Of a DNA stretch of 9,911 nucleotides, positions 1 through 5,769 are shown one piece after another (the first letter of the stretch is position 1; each line of letters starts with the position of its first letter). The notes beneath the pieces were generated by a model that was not told the DNA's origin, ran no database searches, and worked only from the letters and a program-made list of their open reading frames with translations. Origin of the DNA: Actinomycetes bacterium (lineage in GTDB: Bacteria > Actinomycetota > Actinomycetes > Mycobacteriales > Micromonosporaceae); contig JAJYSW010000116.1 of the NCBI GenBank assembly GCA_021793335.1, positions 1 through 9,911 on the forward strand. Direction: 5' to 3'. The position numbers and the translations under genes were made by a program.

Positions 1-966
1 CTGCGACGGGCCGGATTCCGCTGGCGGCTGCGGTTCGATTTCAAGGCGCTGCCACTGCGCGACATCCGCCGGATGGCCGTCTGGACGCTCCTGTTCGTGG
101 CGGCCAACCAGCTCGCGGTCATGGTCGTGCTCAAGATCGCCAACGCCGCTGCCGGGAACGCCGCGAACGGCACATTCGTGCCCGGCACCACCGTCTACAA
201 CAACGCCTACCTGATGATGATGATGGCGCACGGGATCGTCGCCGTCTCGGTCATCACCGCGCTCATGCCGCGCATGACGCGCGCGGCCGACGACAGGCGC
301 TGGACGGAGCTCACCGGGCACCTCTCCGGCGGCGTCCGCCTGGCCTCGTTCCTGCTGGTGCCGATCGGCGCGGCGTTCATCGCGCTGCACGAGCCGATCG
401 GCCTGGCGATCTTCCAATGGGGCGCCTACGACCCCGAGCAGGCGCTCGCCACCGGCACCGCTCTCGCGGTGGTCGGCCTGATCCTGATGCCGTTCTCGGT
501 CAGCCAGCTCCAGATCTACGCGTTCTACGCACAGACCGATACGCGAACCGTCGCCCTGCTCAACCTGCCGGTGATCGCGATCCGCATCGGCGGCTACCTG
601 CTGGCGTTCGCACTGCTGCCGCCCCAGTGGGTCGTGATCGGGCTGTTCGCGGCGAACGGCGTCTCCTACCTGGTCAGCCTGCTGTTGTCGATGTCGCTGC
701 TGCGTAAACGGCTCGGTCTGCTGGGGATGCGGAAGGTCGCGCTCGGCCTGGTGCGCACCACCGGCGCCGCGATCGTCGCCGGCGGGGCCGTGTGGCTCGG
801 CTGGCTCGCCTGGCCGGACGTGACCGGTTCGAAGCTCGGCCAACTGGCGGCGGCCGCGGTCCTGGGCACGGCCCTGATGGCCGTCTACATCGCCGCGTGC
901 ATGGTATTTCGAGTCACTGAGGTGTCGTCGCTCAAGGCCACAGTGCGCGCAAAGCTGCAACGATGA
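1..966 (+). CDS. murJ: Lipid II flippase MurJ (MviN), C-terminal part; 5' end outside window
   Basis: This integral membrane protein of the MOP exporter superfamily moves the peptidoglycan precursor lipid II across the cytoplasmic membrane. The reading frame is open from base 1, so the gene is cut by the window edge; 321 codons are visible up to TGA at 964-966. An internal ATG at 73 is not the real start, because the upstream codons continue the same protein. The visible part holds eight hydrophobic segments, which fits helices 7-14 of the 14-helix family. One carries the Met-rich stretch YLMMMMAHG followed by ALMPRMTRAADDRRW, like the conserved P-R-h loop of MurJ. The protein ends soon after the last helix (TVRAKLQR). 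The cytoplasmic pseudokinase domain that is fused to mycobacterial MviN is therefore missing, and is encoded instead by the next gene 130 bp downstream. Identity is inferred from topology, motif and gene order. Confidence 0.88.
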   Translation: MRRAGFRWRLRFDFKALPLRDIRRMAVWTLLFVAANQLAVMVVLKIANAAAGNAANGTFVPGTTVYNNAYLMMMMAHGIVAVSVITALMPRMTRAADDRRWTELTGHLSGGVRLASFLLVPIGAAFIALHEPIGLAIFQWGAYDPEQALATGTALAVVGLILMPFSVSQLQIYAFYAQTDTRTVALLNLPVIAIRIGGYLLAFALLPPQWVVIGLFAANGVSYLVSLLLSMSLLRKRLGLLGMRKVALGLVRTTGAAIVAGGAVWLGWLAWPDVTGSKLGQLAAAAVLGTALMAVYIAACMVFRVTEVSSLKATVRAKLQR

Positions 967-1096
967 GCCAAGTACCATCCATACGTGTGCCCGACTGCTC
1001 CTCGGTCAGCCGATGTCACGGATGGCCCGGTGATGAAAGCCATGATCTGGCACGGTCCGCTCGGCGGGTCGCATTGAGAGGGGAGGACCCCGCATC

Positions 1097-2605
1097 GTGA
1101 GTGCTGTCGACGTGCCGTCCGTAGGCGATCTGCTCGCGGAACGGTACCGCCTCGAAGAACACCTCGGAGGCGCGAACGGTCACCGTCAACTGTGGCGGGG
1201 CGTGGACGTCCTGCTGCACCGCAGCGTCGCCGTGGTGCTGCGCTCCCCCGGCGGCGACGAGGCCGCCCCCACCATGACCGCAGCCGTGGCCGCCTCCCGC
1301 GCGCACGTCGACTCGATGGTCGACGTCTACGACGCGGTCGACGAAGGCCGATTCGCGTACGTCGTCAGAGAATGGGTCAACGGCTCCTCGCTGCAGGGCG
1401 TGCTCGAACGGCAGCCGCTCGCCTCGGGCCACGCGCTCGAACTGGTCGCCTCCGTCGCCGACGCGGTCGCCGCCCTCCACGACGGCGGCGTCACCCACGG
1501 GGACCTGCACCCCGGCTCGGTACTGCTGTCCGAGGACGACCGAGTCATGGTCACCGAGCCGCGCAACGAACCGGGCAACACTCCCGTCGGCGACGTCCGC
1601 GCGCTCGGCGCGACGCTCTACGCCTGCCTGACGGGGGCCTGGCCGCGAGTCGTCCCGGCCGAGAACACCGGACTGCCGGACGCGCCCACCGACGAATGGG
1701 GCCGCACGATCGACGCGGGCGCCGTCGTGGCCGCCGTCCCCGAGACGCTGTCCCGCCTCACCGCCGACCTGCTCGACACCGCCGAGGCCCCGCCTTCGGC
1801 CGCCGAGCTCGCGATCGAGCTGCGTCGCCTCGCCGAGACCGGTGGAGCCCGGCCGAGCGCCTCCGGCGACACGCGCCTCTCGCCGCGGAGCCCGCTCGAC
1901 GCGATCGGCGAGGAATCGGCCTCGAAGAGCCCCGCCTCGCCTCCGGCCGGCATGAAACGACTGGCCGTCATCGCCGCGATCGTCGCCGGCGTGGTCTTCG
2001 CCGGCGTGGTCGCCAGCGCCCTCATATGGGGCGGCGGCGATCCCGGCTCGGACGAGAACGCGCTCGGCCTGACCGGCGAGGACACCTCCTCCTCGGAGGA
2101 ACCGCCGGAAGACGAGGCGGAGGTCGCCGCGCCCACCGAGGCCGAGCTCAGCCCCGAGGACCTGCGCGTCATCGACCCGCCGCCGGGCACCCGCACCGAA
2201 CTGGAGGGCGTGGCGAACGTCATCGACGGCACCTCCTCCACCGGCTGGTCCACCGACACGTACAACGCCCCCGCCTTCGGCGACCTCAAACCCGGCATGG
2301 GCATCCTGATCGACCTCGGAGAGGCCAGGGAGGTCGCCTCGGTGCGCGTGCAGATGACCAGCGCCGGTGCGACGGTCGGCCTGCTCTCCGGCGACGAGGA
2401 CCCGGGCGATTCGAGCAGCGGCGACCAGGCCATCGTCGACTCGTTCACGACGCTCACCGAACCGGTGGAGGACGCCGACACCAACATCGAGCTTCAGGCG
2501 GGTGGAGAAGCCGCCAGGTACGTCGTAGTGTGGATCACGAACCTGCCGCCGTCCTCCGGCGGATACAAAGTCACGATCAGCGAAATCAACGTCTTCGTCC
2601 GGTAG
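1097..2605 (+). CDS. Membrane-anchored pseudokinase with extracellular discoidin-like domain (MviN pseudokinase-domain homologue)
   Basis: This 502-residue protein has three parts. Residues about 13-250 have a Ser/Thr kinase fold, 288-310 form one transmembrane helix, and 350-502 form an outside domain after an acidic Ser/Glu linker (317-350). The outside domain contains WSTDTYN, a KPGMGILIDLG strand and a C-terminal INVFVR strand, as in galactose-binding/discoidin folds. Catalytic signatures are degraded: the glycine loop reads GGANG, the VAIK lysine is Val47, HRDLKPEN reads HGDLHPGS (134-141), and DFG is replaced by EPR (154-156). It should therefore be a scaffold rather than an active kinase. 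In mycobacteria the same set (pseudokinase, TM, carbohydrate-binding-like domain) is the C-terminal half of MviN, phosphorylated by PknB and bound by FhaA. The GTG start is preceded by GGGAGG (1081-1086), 10 nt away. It lies just after murJ and 6 bp before the downstream sigma-factor start. The function is inferred from mycobacteria. Confidence 0.85.
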   Translation: MSAVDVPSVGDLLAERYRLEEHLGGANGHRQLWRGVDVLLHRSVAVVLRSPGGDEAAPTMTAAVAASRAHVDSMVDVYDAVDEGRFAYVVREWVNGSSLQGVLERQPLASGHALELVASVADAVAALHDGGVTHGDLHPGSVLLSEDDRVMVTEPRNEPGNTPVGDVRALGATLYACLTGAWPRVVPAENTGLPDAPTDEWGRTIDAGAVVAAVPETLSRLTADLLDTAEAPPSAAELAIELRRLAETGGARPSASGDTRLSPRSPLDAIGEESASKSPASPPAGMKRLAVIAAIVAGVVFAGVVASALIWGGGDPGSDENALGLTGEDTSSSEEPPEDEAEVAAPTEAELSPEDLRVIDPPPGTRTELEGVANVIDGTSSTGWSTDTYNAPAFGDLKPGMGILIDLGEAREVASVRVQMTSAGATVGLLSGDEDPGDSSSGDQAIVDSFTTLTEPVEDADTNIELQAGGEAARYVVVWITNLPPSSGGYKVTISEINVFVR

Positions 2606-2611
2606 GAGACC

Positions 2612-3358
2612 ATGCCCGCCGCCCCGCGCCCGCCCGAACGCGGTTCGCCCTCGGAGTCCGATCCCGTGGTGAGCCGCGGTGCCCGGGCGCCCTCGACCGA
2701 GGCGTGGAGCGACGCCGAACTGCTGTCACGTCACACGGCCGGCGACCGGGAGGCGTTCGGGGAACTGTTCCGCCGCCACCGCGGACGACTCTGGGCGGTC
2801 GCGGTGCGCACACTCGCCAATCCCGAGGACGCCGCCGAGGCGCTCCAGGACGCCATGATCAAGGCATACCAGGCCGCCGGCTCTTTCCGAGGGAGCGCCG
2901 CGGTCACCACGTGGCTGCACCGCATCGTGGTCAACGCCTGCCTCGACCGCATCCGCTCCTCCGGTCGGCGGCAGACGGTGCCGCTGCCCGAAGAGGACCT
3001 CCGGGCGACTACCGTGAACGATCCGGCGGCCTCGGCGTTGAAGCTCACCGTCCGCCGAGCTCTGGCCGAGCTGCCGTTCGACCAGCGGGCCGTCCTGGTG
3101 TACATCGACATGCTCGGCTACCCCGTCGACGAGGTCGCCGCGATCTTGAAGGTCCGGCCCGGCACCGTCAAGTCCCGGGCCTCACGGGCGCGCAGACGAC
3201 TGGCCGCACGGCTCCCCGAGTTCGATCCGGCCCGTGCGAACGCCCGGACCGGGCCGGGACACGGCGGGAAGACGCGCGGGAACCCGCCCGACCAACGCGG
3301 CGTCGAACCGGGTACGCGCCGCGATCACGGACCGGTTCGAGAGGAGGGAGGCCGCTGA
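2612..3358 (+). CDS. sigM: ECF (group IV) RNA polymerase sigma factor, SigM type
   Basis: This alternative sigma factor (up to 248 residues) directs RNA polymerase to a stress regulon. Region 2 spans about 34-115: SDAELLSRH, DAFGELF-type helix EAFGELFRRH, the core-binding ALQDAMIKAY, and the -10-recognising segment WLHRIVVNACLDRIR. Region 4 spans about 142-200 with ELPFDQRAVLVYIDMLGY, the helix-turn-helix VDEVAAILKVRPGTVKSR, and ARRRLAARL. A 46-residue Arg/Gly/Pro-rich tail (203-248) follows region 4 and is probably disordered. The gene sits between murJ/pseudokinase and an anti-sigma gene followed by trxBA, which is the mycobacterial sigM position. The ATG at 2612 is only 3 nt from its GGAG. 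GTG codons at 2666 or 2669 have a better-spaced GGAG at 2653-2656, and the first 18-19 residues look like low-complexity sequence, so the true start may be there. The family call is firm; the SigM name rests on synteny. Confidence 0.9.
   Translation: MPAAPRPPERGSPSESDPVVSRGARAPSTEAWSDAELLSRHTAGDREAFGELFRRHRGRLWAVAVRTLANPEDAAEALQDAMIKAYQAAGSFRGSAAVTTWLHRIVVNACLDRIRSSGRRQTVPLPEEDLRATTVNDPAASALKLTVRRALAELPFDQRAVLVYIDMLGYPVDEVAAILKVRPGTVKSRASRARRRLAARLPEFDPARANARTGPGHGGKTRGNPPDQRGVEPGTRRDHGPVREEGGR
2653..2656 (+). promoter_or_regulatory. Candidate ribosome binding site for an internal sigM start
   Basis: GGAG here lies 9 nt before GTG 2666 and 12 nt before GTG 2669, both in frame with sigM. The annotated ATG at 2612 has its nearest GGAG (2605-2608) only 3 nt away, which is too close for a normal Shine-Dalgarno pairing. 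This suggests initiation at one of the GTG codons, giving a protein of about 229-230 residues that begins just before the region 2 helix. Confidence 0.45.
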
Positions 3359-4125
3359 TGAACACACGGCACTACGACGAAGCCGAGGCCGGGAGGCTGC
3401 TGCGCACCGTTTCGACCGAGTACGACGACCTCCCGCAGGCCGTGGCCGACCGGCTCGACCGAGTGCTCGAACAGCTGCCGGGTGCCGATACCCTCCACGC
3501 CGGCGAGGAGCACGCGGGCGGGCGCTGGTCCGAGCGGCTGCGCGCCCGGGGCTTCCGCTACGCCCTGATGAGCGCCACGGCTGCGCTGCTGGTGACCGTG
3601 GGAGCCGTGGCCGCCGCGGTCCAGATCGTCTCCACCTCCGCCGGAGACGACGAAAGCAGCGTCATCGCCGAACAGCACCCCAACGGCGCGTTCGACGAGG
3701 GCGATCCCGAGGGCGAGAACGGCGCCGAACCGGAGGCCGAGGATTTCGCTGCCGATGAAGAGACCCAGGCCGAGGCCCCCTCCGGCGCCGAGGAGACCGG
3801 CAACGTGGAGATATTCGCCTCCGGCAGCGATTACAGCGAGCAGACCGACCTGCTGACCGCCCTGCGCGATCTGGGCGCCGACGGCCCCACCGGGACCGTG
3901 CCCGAGGAACTGACCGGCCTCGCCGACAGCGGTACGCTGTGGAGGAACTGCCAGGAGGCCATCGCCTCGTGGTACGACAGCCTGATCGTCGCGGTGGACT
4001 TCGCGCGCTTCGATTCGGAGCCGGCCGTCCTCGCCCTGCTGGTGACGGACTCGGGCGAGCGCGCCGTCGCCGTCACCCCCGAATGCGCGAACGGGACGGT
4101 CGTGGAGATATTCGCCCAGGAATGA
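3358..4125 (+). CDS. Probable single-pass anti-sigma factor for SigM (RsmA-like)
   Basis: This 255-residue protein starts at ATG 3358, whose A is the last base of the sigM stop (TGATG). AGGAGG at 3342-3347 lies 10 nt upstream, so the two are likely translationally coupled. Topology: a cytoplasmic N-terminus of about 67 residues with a helical stretch (DEAEAGRLLRTVSTEYDDLP, then VADRLDRVLEQL) that would bind the sigma factor, one transmembrane helix (about 68-92), a very acidic Glu/Asp/Ala linker (97-148), and an outside domain (149-255). It has no HxxxCxxC zinc anti-sigma motif. Only two cysteines are present, Cys198 and Cys243, both predicted outside. The core VEIFA occurs twice (150-154 and 249-253). 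Mycobacteria carry the SigM anti-sigma gene Rv3912 in the same place; I recognise this one by position, overlap and topology rather than by a strong sequence motif. Its sensed signal is unknown. Confidence 0.75.
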   Translation: MNTRHYDEAEAGRLLRTVSTEYDDLPQAVADRLDRVLEQLPGADTLHAGEEHAGGRWSERLRARGFRYALMSATAALLVTVGAVAAAVQIVSTSAGDDESSVIAEQHPNGAFDEGDPEGENGAEPEAEDFAADEETQAEAPSGAEETGNVEIFASGSDYSEQTDLLTALRDLGADGPTGTVPEELTGLADSGTLWRNCQEAIASWYDSLIVAVDFARFDSEPAVLALLVTDSGERAVAVTPECANGTVVEIFAQE

Positions 4126-4199
4126 CCCGGTCCACGACGTGAATCCGCCCACGTCGCGCTCCGTTCACCTGTCACACGCCCGATACAGGCGCGAGCGGT

Positions 4200-4226
4200 G
4201 GAATTTTCGGTCAATAGGATGGCGTT
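4200..4226 (+). promoter_or_regulatory. SigR/SigH-type (disulfide-stress) promoter of trxBA
   Basis: GGAAT at 4200-4204 is followed, after 19 nt, by GTTG starting at 4224. This matches the established SigR/SigH-type promoter (GGAAT, about 18-19 nt, GTT) that drives trxBA in Streptomyces coelicolor and the equivalent operon in mycobacteria. It lies about 100 bp before the trxB start and implies transcription from about 4232-4235, with a leader of roughly 90 nt. A TAGGAT hexamer at 4215-4220 within the spacer could be a housekeeping -10 element, but no matching -35 is visible. Confidence 0.7.
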
Positions 4227-4258
4227 GAAGCTGACAGCCGTCGGGCTCGCAGGCTTCA

Positions 4259-4272
4259 CCCACGGAGGTGGG
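4259..4272 (+). other. Small hairpin in the trxB leader
   Basis: CCCAC (4259-4263) pairs with GTGGG (4268-4272) around a GGAG loop, inside the predicted trxB 5' leader. The proper trxB ribosome binding site is separate (GAGGAG, 4308-4313), so the hairpin does not hide it. The stem is only five base pairs and may have no role. Confidence 0.25.
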
Positions 4273-4322
4273 CCGTCCGCCCGCCGCGAGAACGCCGAAC
4301 CACCGCTGAGGAGCACATTCCG

Positions 4323-5255
4323 GTGAGCGAAACACGCAACGTCATCATCATCGGGTCGGGGCCGGCCGGTTACACGGCCGCGCTGTACACGGCCCGCGCC
4401 AACATGCGCCCGCTGGTATTCGAGGGCTCCCAATTCGGCGGTGCGCTCATGCAGACCACCGACGTCGAGAACTACCCCGGGTTCCCCGACGGCATCATGG
4501 GCCCCGAGCTGATGGACCGATGGCGCAAGCAGGCCGAACGCTTCGGTGCCGAGCTGATCTCCGATGACGTCACCAAGGTCGATCTCACCGGCGAGATCAA
4601 GAAGGTGTGGGTCGGCGACACCGAGCACCGGGCCCGCTCGGTCATCCTCGCCACCGGCTCGGCCTACCGGCCGCTGAACGTCCCCGGTGAGAGCGAACTG
4701 ATGGGCCGGGGCGTCTCCGCGTGCGCCACGTGCGACGGGTTCTTCTTCCGCGACCAGCACATCGTCGTCGTCGGCGGCGGCGACTCGGCGATGGAAGAGG
4801 CGACCTTCCTCACCAAGTTCGCCTCGAAGGTGACGATCCTGCACCGCCGCGATTCCTTCCGCGCCTCCAAGATCATGGCCGACCGGGCGCTGAACGACCC
4901 GAAGATCGAAGTCTCGTGGAACACCGTCGTCGAGAAGATCAACGGCGAGGACGGCAAGGTCTCGGGTGTCGAGGTCGTCGACACCGTCACCGGCGAGCAG
5001 CGCACGCTGCCGGTCACCGGGCTGTTCATCGCGATCGGTCACGACCCGCGCTCGGAGCTGTTCAAGGGCCAGATCGAGCTGGACGACTCCGGTTACGTCA
5101 AGGTCGACTCGCCGTCGACCCGCACGAATCTCGACGGCGTCTTCGCCGCCGGCGACCTCGTCGACCACACTTACCAGCAGGCGGTCACCGCGGCCGGCAC
5201 CGGTTGCATCGCCGCGCTCGACGCCGAACGCTTCATTTCCTCGCTCAACGACTGA
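4323..5255 (+). CDS. trxB: Thioredoxin-disulfide reductase (NADPH)
   Basis: This cytoplasmic FAD enzyme passes electrons from NADPH to thioredoxin. At 310 residues it has the normal bacterial low-molecular-weight TrxB length. Visible motifs in order are the FAD loop GSGPAG (11-16), the ENYPGF segment (49-54), the ATGS dinucleotide-fold segment, the redox pair CATC with Cys134 and Cys137, the NADPH loop GGGDSAMEEA (151-160), the HRRDSFRA phosphate-binding stretch (174-181), and the FAD segment GVFAAGDLVD (272-281) followed by YQQAVTAAGTG. Nothing essential is missing. The GTG start at 4323 is preceded by GAGGAG (4308-4313), 9 nt away. trxA follows 79 bp downstream with no obvious terminator between them, so the two are probably one operon under the SigR-type promoter at 4200-4226. 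Confidence 0.97.
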   Translation: MSETRNVIIIGSGPAGYTAALYTARANMRPLVFEGSQFGGALMQTTDVENYPGFPDGIMGPELMDRWRKQAERFGAELISDDVTKVDLTGEIKKVWVGDTEHRARSVILATGSAYRPLNVPGESELMGRGVSACATCDGFFFRDQHIVVVGGGDSAMEEATFLTKFASKVTILHRRDSFRASKIMADRALNDPKIEVSWNTVVEKINGEDGKVSGVEVVDTVTGEQRTLPVTGLFIAIGHDPRSELFKGQIELDDSGYVKVDSPSTRTNLDGVFAAGDLVDHTYQQAVTAAGTGCIAALDAERFISSLND

Positions 5256-5334
5256 GCCCCGCGACAGCACCTCGACTACCGAGCCGAAATGGCCGAGTCA
5301 CCCGCCGTATAACCAGATCAACAGGAGGTTGCCC

Positions 5335-5649
5335 ATGGGCGCCGTCAAAGCAGTCAGCGATGCCGATTTCAAGACCGAAGTGCTCGAATCCGATAAGCCG
5401 GTCCTGGTCGACTTCTGGGCCGATTGGTGCGGCCCGTGCAAGAAGGTCGCCCCGGTCCTCGAAGAGATCGCCGCGGAGAGCGACGCGGTCCAGATCCGCA
5501 AGCTGGACATCGACGCGAACCCGGAGACGACCCGCCAGTTCCAGGTCATGAGCGTGCCGACCATGATCCTGTTCAAGGACGGCCGGCCCGCCGACCAGCT
5601 CGTCGGCGCCCAGCCCAAGGCCGCCATCAAGCGGTTCCTGGAGAAGTGA
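5335..5649 (+). CDS. trxA: Thioredoxin
   Basis: This small cytoplasmic dithiol-disulfide oxidoreductase (104 residues, the normal length) is reduced by TrxB and supplies electrons to ribonucleotide reductase, peroxiredoxins and methionine sulfoxide reductases. The active site is WCGPC (31-35) within VLVDFWADWCGPCKK, and the cis-proline is Pro75 in the VMSVPTMILF strand. The buried Asp26 of the classical family is present in VDFWA. The ATG start is chosen because AGGAGG (5323-5328) lies 6 nt upstream; the open frame extends further 5' into trxB but that part reads as out-of-frame sequence. A strong hairpin follows 16 bp after the stop. It corresponds in position to mycobacterial trxC, but no cwlM gene follows here. 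Confidence 0.97.
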   Translation: MGAVKAVSDADFKTEVLESDKPVLVDFWADWCGPCKKVAPVLEEIAAESDAVQIRKLDIDANPETTRQFQVMSVPTMILFKDGRPADQLVGAQPKAAIKRFLEK

Positions 5650-5665
5650 CCGAGCTCGACATGAT

Positions 5666-5697
5666 GGCGGGGGCGGCGCGGGTGCGCCGCCCCCGCC
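5666..5697. terminator. GC-rich hairpin terminator between convergent trxA and GNAT genes
   Basis: A perfect 14-bp stem (GGCGGGGGCGGCGC at 5666-5679 against its complement at 5684-5697) closes a GGGT loop. It starts 17 bp after the trxA stop and lies 72 bp beyond the end of the opposing minus-strand gene. There is no T-run on either strand, which is common for actinobacterial terminators. Being symmetrical it could stop transcripts from both sides. Confidence 0.75.
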
Positions 5698-5769
5698 GCG
5701 TCTTCGGGCCCGGCTCGCGGTCCGGCGACCGGTCGAGGAGGCGTCCGAGTGCGGCCTGCTGTGGATTCC

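Noticed and set aside
1192..3357. Very long plus-strand open frame upstream of and continuous with the anti-sigma gene
   Set aside because: It is Arg/Gly/Pro/His-rich and lies out of frame across the pseudokinase and sigM genes, a usual artefact of high GC. Only the part from ATG 3358, with its own ribosome binding site, reads as a protein.
4219..4326. 35-codon upstream reading frame ending with TGA that overlaps the trxB GTG (GTGA)
   Set aside because: Its ATG lies before the predicted transcription start (about 4232) and has no ribosome binding site, and the peptide shows no regulatory residue run. It would deserve attention only if transcription starts further upstream.
3831..5270. 479-codon minus-strand open frame opposite trxB and the anti-sigma gene
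   Set aside because: Asp/Gly/Val-rich antisense shadow of highly conserved trxB; no family motif.
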